Positions 34,657 to 44,236 of a stretch of 64,000 nucleotides of DNA are shown here, piece by piece. The first letter of the stretch is position 1. Each line of letters opens with the position of its first letter. Source of the stretch: Spirirestis rafaelensis WJT71-NPBG6 (GTDB taxonomy: Bacteria; Cyanobacteriota; Cyanobacteriia; Cyanobacteriales; Nostocaceae). The notes beneath the pieces are model-generated. The model did no database searches and had not been told where the DNA came from. It worked only from the letters and a program-made list of their open reading frames with translations. The position numbers and the translations under genes were made by a program. The stretch lies in assembly GCA_019359015.1 (NCBI GenBank), contig JAHHID010000013.1:1-64000 (forward strand), given 5' to 3'.

Positions 34657-36411
34657 CTAATGCGACGAACGACTAGAAGCATTCAGCGCCACTTCAGCTT
34701 GTGAATGCAATAGCAAACCATATTCCAACCCCTCCACCACCGCGTGATAGGAAGCCTCCAAAATGTTGGTAGAAACTCCTACCGTCGTCCAGCGTTGATG
34801 ACTATTGCGCGATTCTACTAAAACGCGGGTTTTCGCTGCTGTACCCGTATGTCCATTAAGAATCCGCACTTTGTAATCAGTCAATTCAAAAGTGGCAATT
34901 TGCGGATAGAAGTTCACCAAAGCTTTGCGTAACGCCGCATCCAAAGCCGCAACCGGTCCGTTACCTTCCGCAGCTTCAAGAATATCCTTACCGTTGACAG
35001 TTACTTTCACAGTCGCCAAAGCGCTGGTAGTTTCTTTTCCTTCCACTAAGTCACAGTGGACTTGAAACCCTTTAATTTCAAAAAATAAAGGACGTTTTCC
35101 CAAACCTTCGCGCATCAGCAACTCAAAACTTGCCTCCGCTGCCTCAAATTGATATCCTTCACTTTCCAAATCTTTCAAGCGTTGGAGAATTTGCCGCGCT
35201 TCTGGATTTTGCTTATCTAGTTCAAGTCCAAAACTGCGGGCTTTTGCCAAAACGTTACTGAGTCCGGCTTGTTCGGAAATGACAATGCGGCGACGATTAC
35301 CGATTTGTTCTGGCTGAATGTGTTCGTAAGTTAAGGGATTGCGTTCTACTGCTGAAACATGGATACCACCTTTATGGGCAAATGCCGATCGCCCGACAAA
35401 GGGCGCATGTTCATCAGGGGCAAGATTGACAACTTCGCTGACAAAGCGACTGGCTTCTGTAATTTGAGATAGCTGGTTTTCTTCTATACAGCTATAACCT
35501 AGCTTAAGTTGCAAATTAGGAATCAAAGAACACAAATTAGCATTGCCGCAGCGTTCACCATAACCATTAATTGTACCTTGCACCATCCTTGCCCCTGCCA
35601 TAACAGCAGCTAAGGCGTTAGCAACTGCCGTATCTGAATCGTTATGAGTGTGAATACCAATTTGGGGGACTGGGGACTGGGGAATGGGGACTAGGGATTG
35701 GGAATTAGTAATTGGTAATAATTCTTTCCCCTTTTCCCTTTCGCCTTTTCCCTTCTTCAGATTGCCTTCTTCAGATTCCCTAGTCCCTAGTCCCCAAGCC
35801 CTAGTCCCCTGTACCACATCTTGGACAATTTGGCTAATTTCGTGTGGTAAAGTTCCGCCATTAGTATCGCAGAGGACGAGCCATTCAGCACCTGCCCTAG
35901 CTGCTGCCTCTAAAGTCTGTAAAGCATAATCCCGATTGTGTTTGTAGCCATCAAACCAGTGTTCCGCATCGTATATAACGCGACGGCCAGAAGCGCGAAG
36001 ATACTCAATCGTGTCGCGGATCATCGCCAAATTTTCTGCTAAACTTGTCTTCAGACCTTCTGTGACGTGTAAATCCCAAGACTTACCAAAAATTGTCACC
36101 CAGCGAGTACCAGCAGCAAGAATAGCTTGCAGCATTGGCTCATCTGCCGTATTGGTGTTTGGTCTTCTGGTCGAGCAAAAAGCAACAATTTCTGCTTGTT
36201 TAAGCGGATCTTCTTGTAATTGCCAGAAAAACTGTACATCCTTAGGATTTGCTCCGGGCCATCCTCCTTCAATAAAGGGTACACCCAGCCGATCCAGCCT
36301 GCGAGCAATGCGTAGTTTATCTTCTATAGACACTGATAGCCCTTCACGCTGAGTGCCATCCCGTAGCGTTGTGTCATAGATCCAAAGTGGGGGTGAGGGA
36401 TTTTCGGTCAT
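34657..36411 (-). CDS. cimA: Citramalate synthase
   Basis: 584 residues. Condenses pyruvate and acetyl-CoA to citramalate, feeding threonine-independent isoleucine synthesis. LeuA-like TIM barrel: DTTLRDGTQREG (13-24), the EGGWPGANPKD segment that separates CimA from isopropylmalate synthases, CDTNGG (181-186), HTHND (254-258, metal ligands) and GYGERCGNANL. A LeuA-type allosteric domain follows at about 435-570. Between strands before HTHND, residues 203-249 (AWGLGTRESEEGNLKKGKGE ... QSLVPIPQSPVPQ) are spacer-type repeat translated in frame; homologues have only a short loop here. Confidence 0.9.
   Translation of the reverse strand: MTENPSPPLWIYDTTLRDGTQREGLSVSIEDKLRIARRLDRLGVPFIEGGWPGANPKDVQFFWQLQEDPLKQAEIVAFCSTRRPNTNTADEPMLQAILAAGTRWVTIFGKSWDLHVTEGLKTSLAENLAMIRDTIEYLRASGRRVIYDAEHWFDGYKHNRDYALQTLEAAARAGAEWLVLCDTNGGTLPHEISQIVQDVVQGTRAWGLGTRESEEGNLKKGKGEREKGKELLPITNSQSLVPIPQSPVPQIGIHTHNDSDTAVANALAAVMAGARMVQGTINGYGERCGNANLCSLIPNLQLKLGYSCIEENQLSQITEASRFVSEVVNLAPDEHAPFVGRSAFAHKGGIHVSAVERNPLTYEHIQPEQIGNRRRIVISEQAGLSNVLAKARSFGLELDKQNPEARQILQRLKDLESEGYQFEAAEASFELLMREGLGKRPLFFEIKGFQVHCDLVEGKETTSALATVKVTVNGKDILEAAEGNGPVAALDAALRKALVNFYPQIATFELTDYKVRILNGHTGTAAKTRVLVESRNSHQRWTTVGVSTNILEASYHAVVEGLEYGLLLHSQAEVALNASSRSSH
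35665..35805. repeat. In-frame repeat insertion in cimA
   Basis: GGGGACTGGGGACTGGGGA units, an AATTAGTAATTGGTAATAATT centre and CCCTAGTCCCTAGTCCCC units: the same dispersed repeat type as in spacers, here 141 bases long and frame-preserving in the middle of a TIM-barrel coding region. Confidence 0.85.
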
Positions 36412-36481
36412 AAAAGTAGGTTAGAGACAACTTTCAAAGCGATGTGCCAATATACAACAAAAAGCCAGTTCGGAAATTTGA

Positions 36482-36820
36482 ATGCCTAAGGTACTAGCTC
36501 AAGGTAAAACAATTGAGTGCGATGAGCGAGCAAACTTACGCAAAGTTTTGCTGCACAATGGTATTGACCTCTACAATGGCAGCGCGTTATTCATAAACTG
36601 TCGGGGCATTGGCAGTTGTGGTACTTGTGCTGTCAAGGTAGAAGGAGAAGTGTCAGCGGCTAATTGGCGTGACGTTGCGCGAAGATCGCTTCCTCCCCAT
36701 TCTCCTACATCAAACCTACGTTTAGCCTGCCAAACTCAGGTTTTAGGCAATGTGAAAGTGACAAAATTTGATGGGTTTTGGGGACAAGGTTCTCAAATAG
36801 TGTGGACAACAGAAGGTTAA
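36482..36820 (+). CDS. [2Fe-2S] ferredoxin
   Basis: 112 residues, plant-type fold. Cluster cysteines C40, C46 and C49 (INCRGIGSCGTCAVKVEG) and C83 (RLACQTQV). Shuttles one electron in the cytosol; the partner is unknown. Longer CXXXXXC spacing and the late cysteine fit cyanobacterial ferredoxin paralogues rather than PetF. Fifteen bases separate it from the next small gene, which has its own strong ribosome site, suggesting an operon. Confidence 0.9.
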   Translation: MPKVLAQGKTIECDERANLRKVLLHNGIDLYNGSALFINCRGIGSCGTCAVKVEGEVSAANWRDVARRSLPPHSPTSNLRLACQTQVLGNVKVTKFDGFWGQGSQIVWTTEG

Positions 36821-36835
36821 AAAGGAGATAAAAAC

Positions 36836-37180
36836 ATGGGTAGATGGACACCGCTTATTCTTATGGCTGGAGGCTTGGCAATTTTGCTAGGTACATTGCT
36901 AGGCATAAACTTTCCAATGGGTGGGCAAAATGCAAGCGTTCCACCTGTCAGGGGTAGATCGCAAGTCTTACCAGCCAATATTAATGTTAATAGCAGTGCC
37001 ACGAGAAATCAGGGCGAAAATCGCAATAGCGTTGCTCAGAATAACACTCAAGAGTCAACTAGCGAAAATAATCAAGAGCAAACCGATAACACTCCAGACC
37101 CAGCCACTGATAACACTCAATCAGGGGACAATCAATCAACTGATCCAAATTCCGGCGGACCAGTTCGCGCTTTGTGGTAG
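36836..37180 (+). CDS. Small membrane-anchored protein with Asn/Gln/Thr-rich tail
   Basis: 114 residues; AAAAAGGAG lies just upstream of the ATG. One hydrophobic span (5-27) followed by a polar, disordered tail rich in N, Q, T, D and S, ending GGPVRALW. Topology suggests the tail is outside the cytoplasm. No family recognised. Probably co-transcribed with the ferredoxin. Confidence 0.65.
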   Translation: MGRWTPLILMAGGLAILLGTLLGINFPMGGQNASVPPVRGRSQVLPANINVNSSATRNQGENRNSVAQNNTQESTSENNQEQTDNTPDPATDNTQSGDNQSTDPNSGGPVRALW

Positions 37181-37560
37181 GAACTATGGTTTAGATTTGG
37201 GAATTGGACATGGGGCAATTTGAGGGGGGGGAAAGGGTTCTTGAGGAGGGGACTCATGTTAAAGGGGTGCATCGTAAAGGGAAGAACCAATTTTAAACAA
37301 ATACAGTTGATTTTAAATAACTCCGCCCTTTACCCTTTTTTCCTTTCCCCTTTGCCCCTCCTTTTTTGGGTAAAAGGCAAGAAAGAAGAAATATTTCTTC
37401 CCCTACTGAAGAAAGCTTCCCCTGCTTCCCCTGCTCCCCCTGCTCAAGAAAGCTCCCTCATCTCCCTCATCTCCCTCAGTCCCCAGTCTTCATTCCCCGT
37501 GTTTATTCAGAGTTATGAGTTGTTAGGATCTAAGAACTAATAACTAATGATTAATAACTA
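37181..37560. repeat. Composite G-rich / C-rich spacer repeat
   Basis: GGGGCAATTTGAGGGGGGG (about 37211-37228), further purine-rich stretches, AAGAAATATTTCTTC palindrome, then CCCCTGCTCCCCCTGCTC and CTCCCTCATCTCCCTCA units (37410-37480), and finally TAATAACTAATGATTAATAACTAATG just before thiO-thiG. No gene supported in this stretch. Confidence 0.8.
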
Positions 37561-39687
37561 ATGAATAATGACGTTTTAATTATTGGTGGCGGCGTTATTG
37601 GTTTAGCGATCGCCATTGAATTAAAATTGCGCTCAAGCAATGTTACCGTACTTTGTCGGGAGTTCAGCGCCGCCGCAACGCACGCCGCAGCCGGGATGTT
37701 AGCACCAGATGCCGAAAATATCCCAGGTGAGGCGATGCGTTCATTGTGTTGGCGATCGCGTCGCTTATATCCCGACTGGACACGCAAACTAGAAGACCTT
37801 ACAGGCTTAAATACTGGTTACTCGTCTTGCGGCATTTTAGCACCGATTTATGAAGAAGGGAGACTGGGTACTGGGGACTTGGGACTGGGAAGACAAGGAG
37901 GAATTATTGCTACTTCTTCATCTGGTTTATCCCCCGACTTTTGTAGAGACGCGACGCCAGACGCTACAACGGAGGGAACCTCCGCAACGCGCTGGCTCAT
38001 TAATCGCGTCTCTACTCCCGACTCCCCATCCTCGTCGGCTTACTGGTTAGATAAACAAGCAATTCATCAATATCAGTCGGGATTAGCAGATGATGTAGTT
38101 GGTGGCTGGTGGTATCCTGAAGATGGACAAGTAGATAATCGGGCTTTAGCGCGGGTATTGTGGACAGCGGCAGAGTCCCTCGGCGTTGAACTCAAAGAAG
38201 GCATTACAGTAGAAGCCATTGAACAGCAGCAGGGACAAGTTTTAGGCGTGCAAACTAACGCTGGGCTGATTCGTGCTGAACACTATGTTTTAGCGGGGGG
38301 TGCTTGGTCGAATGAATTGTTACCCTTACCCGTGCGTCCCAAAAAAGGGCAAATGCTTAGTTTGCGAGTGCCGGAATTTGTGCCGGAATTGCCTTTAAAA
38401 CGGATTTTGTATGGACAGGATATTTACATTGTACCAAGGCGCGAACGCCGGATTATTTTAGGCGCAACTAGCGAAGATGTTGGCTTCACTCCCCACAACA
38501 CCCCAGCCGGCATTCAAAAGTTGCTACAATCAGCCATCCGCCTATATCCGCAATTACAAGATTATCCGATTGAGGAATTATGGTGGGGATTTCGCCCTGC
38601 TACCCCCGATGAATTACCTATTCTTGGCACCAGTCACTGTAAAAATTTAACTTTAGCTACTGGTCATTATCGTAATGGAATTTTGCTTGCCCCGATAACT
38701 GCGGCATTGATAGCCGATTTAGTTTGTGAGCAAAAATCAGACTCGCTGCTAACTCAATTCAACTATTCGCGATTTTTTGCTAAGTCATCTACTACCACTT
38801 CAATGCTTACTCATTCTGCAAATTTTTCTGGTGTGGGCAATATAGGCGAGAAAACCGTGTTAGCCAATATGCGCGGGGAAACGTTGCCCTTACAGGATTC
38901 ACCCCTGATTATTGCTGGCAAGACTTTCCAATCTCGGTTGATGACGGGAACTGGTAAATATCGCAGTACTGAGGAAATGCAGCAAAGTATCATCGCTAGC
39001 GGTTGCCAAATTGTGACTGTTGCGGTGCGACGAGTACAAACTAAAGCGCCAGGACATGAAAATTTAGCTGAAGCACTCGATTGGACAAAAATCTGGATGT
39101 TGCCGAATACCGCAGGTTGTCAAACAGCTGAAGAAGCGATTCGCGTTGCCCGTTTGGGACGGGAAATGGCAAAGCTATTAGGACAAGAAGATAATAATTT
39201 TGTCAAGTTGGAAGTGATACCTGATGCGAAATATTTACTTCCAGATCCGATTGGGACGTTGCAAGCAGCAGAACAACTGGTGAAAGAAGGTTTTGCTGTG
39301 TTGCCTTATATTAACGCTGACCCAATGTTAGCGAAACGTTTGGAAGAAGTCGGCTGTGCGACTGTGATGCCTTTGGCTTCGCCGATTGGATCTGGACAAG
39401 GGTTAAAAACAACGGCAAATATTGAGATCATTATTGAAAATGCTGGTGTGCCGGTGGTGGTCGATGCGGGAATTGGATCGCCATCAGAAGCAGCGCAAGC
39501 GATGGAATTGGGCGCAGATGCTTTATTAATTAATAGCGCGATCGCCATGTCCCAAAACTCCCCAGCAATGGCTTATGCGATGAATTTAGCCGCAGTCGCC
39601 GGTCGTTTGGCATATCTTGCCGGCAGAATGCCCATGAAAAATTATGCCAGCGCAAGTTCACCCCTTCAAGGCACAATTACTAGCTAG
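37561..39687 (+). CDS. thiO-thiG: Bifunctional glycine oxidase ThiO / thiazole synthase ThiG
   Basis: 708 residues. ThiO (1 to about 405): FAD motif [28 protein letters not shown] and the [18 protein letters not shown]-terminal motif; it makes dehydroglycine. ThiG (about 440-700): [12 protein letters not shown], the VKLEVIPD Lys that forms the Schiff base, [20 protein letters not shown] and [20 protein letters not shown]; it builds the thiazole of thiamine. This fusion is known in cyanobacteria. Residues about 99-157 of ThiO are translated repeat DNA, including both arms of a GTAGAGACGCG inverted repeat. Confidence 0.93.
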   Translation: MNNDVLIIGGGVIGLAIAIELKLRSSNVTVLCREFSAAATHAAAGMLAPDAENIPGEAMRSLCWRSRRLYPDWTRKLEDLTGLNTGYSSCGILAPIYEEGRLGTGDLGLGRQGGIIATSSSGLSPDFCRDATPDATTEGTSATRWLINRVSTPDSPSSSAYWLDKQAIHQYQSGLADDVVGGWWYPEDGQVDNRALARVLWTAAESLGVELKEGITVEAIEQQQGQVLGVQTNAGLIRAEHYVLAGGAWSNELLPLPVRPKKGQMLSLRVPEFVPELPLKRILYGQDIYIVPRRERRIILGATSEDVGFTPHNTPAGIQKLLQSAIRLYPQLQDYPIEELWWGFRPATPDELPILGTSHCKNLTLATGHYRNGILLAPITAALIADLVCEQKSDSLLTQFNYSRFFAKSSTTTSMLTHSANFSGVGNIGEKTVLANMRGETLPLQDSPLIIAGKTFQSRLMTGTGKYRSTEEMQQSIIASGCQIVTVAVRRVQTKAPGHENLAEALDWTKIWMLPNTAGCQTAEEAIRVARLGREMAKLLGQEDNNFVKLEVIPDAKYLLPDPIGTLQAAEQLVKEGFAVLPYINADPMLAKRLEEVGCATVMPLASPIGSGQGLKTTANIEIIIENAGVPVVVDAGIGSPSEAAQAMELGADALLINSAIAMSQNSPAMAYAMNLAAVAGRLAYLAGRMPMKNYASASSPLQGTITS
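37855..38031. repeat. In-frame repeat insertion in thiO-thiG
   Basis: Contains GGGTACTGGGGACTTGGGACTGG, then GTAGAGACGCG (37943-37953) opposed by CGCGTCTCTAC (38005-38015), then GACTCCCCATCC. It is 177 bases long, without stop codons in the coding frame. The arms belong to the GTAGAGACG family seen in spacers. Confidence 0.8.
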
Positions 39688-39872
39688 GCACGCTTGTACG
39701 CTTGGGTTGGGGAGAGACAAATTAATTTCCCTTGCCCCACAAGAATGTAAAACTCATAAGTGCAAGAAAAATAATAATTATTAAGAAATGTAAGGATTTA
39801 TATCCTCAGTGTAAAGTAAAATCTCAAGTTTCTGTAACATAAGATAAACAAACAGAACTAAGGAATCGATTC

Positions 39873-40052
39873 ATGCCGTACACAACAGAAGAAGGCGGTC
39901 GTCTCAATAATTTTGCCCGCGAACCAAAGATATATCAAGCGGAACCTCCCAACGACGGACAAAAGCGCAACTATATTTTCCTGGGAATTGCCGCTACAGT
40001 TTTGGTTGCAGGCTTGATTTTTGTAGCCTTTTCTGTTTCCAATGTCGCATAA
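39873..40052 (+). CDS. psb34: Photosystem II assembly factor Psb34 (ssl1498-type light-harvesting-like protein)
   Basis: 59 residues. Starts MPYTTEEGGRLNNFAREPK, then IYQAEPPNDGQKRNYI and one membrane span (FLGIAATVLVAGLIFVAFSV). This matches the small single-span protein that binds the CP47 side of photosystem II during assembly, where it competes with HLIPs. No other gene is in the transcript. The ATG is preceded by AAGGAATCG-type sequence, a weak ribosome site. Confidence 0.9.
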   Translation: MPYTTEEGGRLNNFAREPKIYQAEPPNDGQKRNYIFLGIAATVLVAGLIFVAFSVSNVA

Positions 40053-40656
40053 AAATAAACAGTTTTTTTGACATTGTTAACGTGCGTGTTGAATTCGCTC
40101 ATTTAAAAATCCTTGGATTGTGACTCCAGCGATGCGGAGTACCGCAACCTTCTCCCTTGGCGAAGCACCTCTCTATCAGGGAGAAGGGGAGACGCTAAAA
40201 GCTATTCGGAACGCACCTCAGAGCTTGCATGAATTAAGTTGCAAGCCTATTTTTTCTAAAACTTAATTTTTAGGCTTTTTCGGGTTCCCAATTTTTGAGG
40301 AACCTGGTTTTTTATGTAAATAGGACTTACGCATTAACAGAGTGATAAAGTAATGCATTGAGAAACAGCACTAACAAAATTAGTAAATATAATTTTATAC
40401 TGTGATTTTTTTTCGATTGGGTAGAACGCATCGGTAATAATTCTTTTTCTAGTCCCCAGTAAAGAGTCCGCAGTCCCCAGTCCCCAGTCCCACGATTTAT
40501 CCTGAACAGTATCACAACCACTTGAAAATCATAGTCATAGCTAGACTTTTAGGCTGCTTGCATAAACTCCTTTTTGTTAGGGGGAAAGTGCTAAGTACGA
40601 TCTTTGCCGGAAGGAACTGTCTGTGATGTAAACTATGTTTTGGCTATGACGCCCCC
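40053..40656. other. 604-base spacer
   Basis: Holds a fold-back TTCTCCC ... GGGAGAAGGGGAGACG region (40151-40195), a terminator-like hairpin (40281-40313) and AGTCCCCAGT units (40453-40490). A 64-codon minus-strand frame at 40327-40521 crosses the repeats and is not convincing. Confidence 0.5.
40281..40313 (+). terminator. Terminator-like hairpin
   Basis: GGGTTCC (40282-40288) pairs with GGAACC (40299-40304), followed by TGGTTTTTTA. It lies 230 bases after psb34, so the assignment to that gene is loose. Confidence 0.45.
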
Positions 40657-42864
40657 ATGAGCGTGAATGATACTCCACACTCCAATAATTCTGCCTGGAA
40701 TCGGCAAGTATATCACCGTCTGAAACTTGCCCTCAGTCTTCGCTTGCGACGACAAATCTTTTTGGCGGTTTGTGATGATTTAAACCTGAGAAATCAGGTT
40801 GCGGCTCGTTTGCATTCAACTTTGGCTTATCCGGTTGGACAAGTATTGTATCAGCCATCAGATTGGCAAGAAAACAGCACACCAGCTTATCCGCGATTAG
40901 TGACGTTGCGGTTAAATTTGAGCGACCCCAATCCGATCGCGCAAATAAATCAATGGTTAACTAATTATCCACCGCCAATTTTTGGAGCGTCAAAAGACTC
41001 ACCTGGGCGACCTTTGCCAATTCCTACATTTCAAATTGTTGGAATAGAGCAGTTAACCAGGCAACCAGTAGCAATACAACGTTTATTTTTGCACTATTTG
41101 CGCTTAACTGAGCAGCATTTATCTCTCCAAGAATCGAATCGATTCTTAGAATCGAGTTTGTTGTTATGGGTACCGCGTCCTTGGTTACACGCTATTCAGC
41201 AATCAGCACCACAGTTTTGGCGTTGTCGTACTGGTGTATTTATGTTCGCCGGCGAACCCACCCCGACGACGCAAAATCAAACTTCTCCAGAACGTTTATC
41301 CAGTTCGAGAAATTTGGATTTAGTCAGTTTTGAGGATGCGATTCTTGAAGAATCAGTTACACAAAGAGAAATTACAGAAGCAGCTTCTAGCAATTTAAAT
41401 TTCGGGGAAGATTTTGATTTCCAAACAGAAACCCCAGTTAATCGCGGACACAAACCGCCAGAAGTTCCTGAGCAAAAATCTGAATTATTCATCACTCCCC
41501 CACCACAGGAAGAGACTGCTACATCCAGCCAGAGTGATATGCCATTGCTGCCGAGTTTGCCTCATGTTAGCAAAGAGTTAAGCGAGTTAGTACTGGCAAC
41601 AATTAATAATAAAACCGCTGAAGAAGATGATAGCTCGCAACCTCAGCAAATGCTTTTGGAAATTGAGGAATTACACTCACGACCAGAAGCGAATGAAGAA
41701 CTAGCAGCAGCTTATCATCGCCTAGGAAATTTATATCGGATTCGCATTGAGCAAGGACAGTCAACACTAGAAAACTTGATGGTAGCAATTCTTGCTTATC
41801 AGGAGGCTGTTACTCATGACGAAACCTCACCCCAAGTACCAGATATTTTAAATGACTTAGGTACACTTTACTGGATGTTGTACCGCACACCTCCCAATTC
41901 TGAGGAGGGGCAAACTTATATAGAACAGGGAATTAAATTTTATCAGTTAGCTTTAAACATGATTGCGCCTCAGACACACCCGGATACTTATGCGCGGGTG
42001 CAAAATAATTTGGGGACAGCTTATGGTGATTTAGCTCGTTTTTCTAATCCCTCAGAAAGCTGGATGCAAGCAGTTTCAGCTTACAGCGAGGCTTTGCGCT
42101 ATCGTACCGCTGAAATGGAGCCTTTGAAGTATGCTGCTTGTCAGAATAATTTAGGTACTGCTTACTGGCATTTGGCGCAATATAATCAACCGATGGTGCA
42201 TTTGAAGAAGGCGATCGCATCTTACAACGAAGCACTAGCTCTCTACAGCAGCGACAAGGAACCGCTCAAATATGGCATGATTCAAAATAACATCGGCACT
42301 GCTAACTGGAATCTCGCACAATACGAAAATCCGGCAGAAAATTTGCAGCAAGCGATCAATGCCTACAACGAAGCTTTAAAATATCGTACACCCGCTAACG
42401 TTCCCACCGCCTGCGCTGCTACACAAAATAATCTTGGTACCGCTTATTGGCATCTAGCAAATCTATCTCAAACAACCAGGGAAGCGCGGCACAAGTTTCT
42501 TGAACTTTGCATCACCGCATACGAAGAAGCTCTTGCGCTTGCTCATTCACTTAATGGTGTAGCTCTTAGTTTTGATGTCTTTGCTACTCACAATAACTTA
42601 GGGCTAGCACATTATCAACTAGCAACAGATCAGTATTTCCCTTGCGACAAAGCAGTTCGTTCTCAACATCTAGAAGCAGCATTAGATAATCATTTGCAAG
42701 CTTTAAATAACTTGAGCAAACAACCGGAGGCTTATCAAATAACCTTCAATTACGTGGTGAAAACAGTTCGCGCATTCCACAATGAATTAGGGATACAAGG
42801 ACAAAATCTTGCTTTATCTAAAGTCCCAGGTCAGTTGTTACCAGAAATTTTATCAAAGTTGTAA
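40657..42864 (+). CDS. Large TPR-repeat protein
   Basis: 735 residues. Residues 1-190 form a conserved-looking N-terminal domain (SLRLRRQIFLAVCDDLNLR, an AAA-like adaptor feel but no P-loop seen). Residues 200-330 are polar and Glu/Pro/Gln-rich. From about 340 to 700 there are TPR-type repeats with the recurrent QNNLGTAY(W/G)(H/D)LA and AI(A/N)(S/A)YNEAL units spaced near 47 residues, a long-period repeat. TPRs build protein-binding solenoids; partners unknown. No signal peptide. Solitary gene. Confidence 0.82.
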   Translation: MSVNDTPHSNNSAWNRQVYHRLKLALSLRLRRQIFLAVCDDLNLRNQVAARLHSTLAYPVGQVLYQPSDWQENSTPAYPRLVTLRLNLSDPNPIAQINQWLTNYPPPIFGASKDSPGRPLPIPTFQIVGIEQLTRQPVAIQRLFLHYLRLTEQHLSLQESNRFLESSLLLWVPRPWLHAIQQSAPQFWRCRTGVFMFAGEPTPTTQNQTSPERLSSSRNLDLVSFEDAILEESVTQREITEAASSNLNFGEDFDFQTETPVNRGHKPPEVPEQKSELFITPPPQEETATSSQSDMPLLPSLPHVSKELSELVLATINNKTAEEDDSSQPQQMLLEIEELHSRPEANEELAAAYHRLGNLYRIRIEQGQSTLENLMVAILAYQEAVTHDETSPQVPDILNDLGTLYWMLYRTPPNSEEGQTYIEQGIKFYQLALNMIAPQTHPDTYARVQNNLGTAYGDLARFSNPSESWMQAVSAYSEALRYRTAEMEPLKYAACQNNLGTAYWHLAQYNQPMVHLKKAIASYNEALALYSSDKEPLKYGMIQNNIGTANWNLAQYENPAENLQQAINAYNEALKYRTPANVPTACAATQNNLGTAYWHLANLSQTTREARHKFLELCITAYEEALALAHSLNGVALSFDVFATHNNLGLAHYQLATDQYFPCDKAVRSQHLEAALDNHLQALNNLSKQPEAYQITFNYVVKTVRAFHNELGIQGQNLALSKVPGQLLPEILSKL

Positions 42865-42870
42865 TTTTGG

Positions 42871-43006
42871 TTAGTGGTTAGTTATAATTTGCAATTTGAC
42901 TTAGTTTTTAATTGTTAGGAGGAATTAGATAAAATCAGGCTCATCAAGCTTATATTAATGATACCACTACCAATTAACAACGCTCTAACTAACAGCTAAC
43001 CACTCC
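42871..43006. repeat. TTAGTGGTTAGTT / CTAACAGCTAACC spacer repeat
   Basis: Units of the TTAGTTGT family on the left and their complements on the right (42978-43003) between convergent genes; fold-back possible. Confidence 0.6.
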
Positions 43007-43886
43007 CAGTTTCCCATTCTTCATTACTATCTGAATTAATAGCAGAAAATAGTGATGAATAATCAGCTTGAGCCAATGACATTTTCATCGCCATTTGCAA
43101 AATTTCCCGCACACCTTCGATACTGCTGACATTCAAACCGACTGATTTTGCTTCATCGATAAATAAATCTGTGTCTTTGAGCAAGTGTTTTGTCGGAAAA
43201 TTCGGATTGGCATAATTGCCATCTAGCATCCGTTGCAGCTTTTTGTCAAATGTCGGTGCGTAAAGCGAACTGTCTCGCAGTATTTGCATGAACAAGTCCA
43301 CATCGATATTATGACGCTGAACGAAACCGAGACTAAGAGCAAAGCTGGTAGTTAAAGAAGCAATTAGTTGATTTAGCGCCAATTTGAGTGCAGAAGCGGT
43401 TCCCACCGCACCTACATGTATAGGTTGTGAGCCAAAATGTTGTAATAACTCTAAATAGCGTTGATATTGTTCGCGGTAAGCACCTACCATGACAATCAGT
43501 TTGCCATCTGTTGCTTCAGGAATGCTACCTAAAACGGGTGCCTCTAAATACTCCCCACCTGCGTTAACTACCGAATCTCTAATTTCTTTGCTTTCAGAAG
43601 GAGTAATTGTCCCCATTTGAATGACAGTGCGCCCAGCCAGAGTTCGCCAAGAAGTATCGGAAAGCAGTACACTATAAATTGCTCCAGCATTGGTGAGCAT
43701 GAGAATTATACAATCAGCAGCGCGAATTGCGTGGCGGGGATGGGCTGCAATTTCAGCCCCGGCTGCTTGTAATGGTGCTAATTTTTCTGGGGTGCGGTTG
43801 TAGGCAATTAGCTGTATATTTGCTGCTAACAACCTTTGAGCCATCGGTAGTCCCATTAATCCAGTTCCCAGAAATGCTACCTTCAT
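42996..43886 (-). CDS. NAD(P)-dependent beta-hydroxyacid dehydrogenase family protein
   Basis: 296 residues. Rossmann motif FLGTGLMGLPMAQRL (5-19), substrate-binding segment APVLGS(I)PEATDG (116-128) and the catalytic lysine K168 in ASALKLALNQ. Family includes 3-hydroxyisobutyrate dehydrogenase and plant/cyanobacterial glyoxylate/succinic semialdehyde reductases. The basic NRTPEKL after the second strand (N30, R31) suggests NADPH. Exact substrate unresolved. Cytosolic. Confidence 0.9.
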   Translation of the reverse strand: MKVAFLGTGLMGLPMAQRLLAANIQLIAYNRTPEKLAPLQAAGAEIAAHPRHAIRAADCIILMLTNAGAIYSVLLSDTSWRTLAGRTVIQMGTITPSESKEIRDSVVNAGGEYLEAPVLGSIPEATDGKLIVMVGAYREQYQRYLELLQHFGSQPIHVGAVGTASALKLALNQLIASLTTSFALSLGFVQRHNIDVDLFMQILRDSSLYAPTFDKKLQRMLDGNYANPNFPTKHLLKDTDLFIDEAKSVGLNVSSIEGVREILQMAMKMSLAQADYSSLFSAINSDSNEEWETGSG

Positions 43887-44002
43887 TATTATTCTTCCTT
43901 TCGCACACGCGATCGCTTTTCAATATGTAGGAAAGCTAATAGCAAATAGCTATTAGCTGATTTCCCGATAATTTGAGTATGTTCTCTCTTCAGTTAAGAT
44001 GA

Positions 44003-44098
44003 TTAACCACCAGCAGCAAAAGTAGCCATAATCAAAACTGAAAGTAAAATACCGGGGGTGAGTAGTGTTACTAGCATTAACAAGTCATGAGTAGACAT
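44003..44098 (-). CDS. 31-residue single-span membrane peptide
   Basis: An ATG at 44098 opens 31 codons: polar start MSTHD, a hydrophobic helix (LLMLVTLLTPGILLSVLIMA) and a short FAAGG end. The size and plan match the tiny subunits of photosynthetic and NDH-1 complexes, but it matches none whose sequence I remember (PsaM, PsbT, PetG, PetN, PetM are excluded by eye). GAGAAG lies upstream as a weak ribosome site. Too short for standard gene callers. Existence is plausible, identity unknown. Confidence 0.5.
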   Translation of the reverse strand: MSTHDLLMLVTLLTPGILLSVLIMATFAAGG

Positions 44099-44236
44099 AA
44101 TTTTTACTTCTCGAATGTTTTTGTCTTAACTGTAATCATTGTTATGGTAGACTAACAATCCCAAAGGCAGTATTAATATAGTTTTAACTTTTAGATTTAT
44201 TAGGGCATTGGGCGATGGGAATTGGGAATTGTCCCT

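Noticed and set aside
40327-40521. 64-codon minus-strand frame
   Set aside because: Crosses AGTCCCCAGT repeats and has no supporting start signal or motif.
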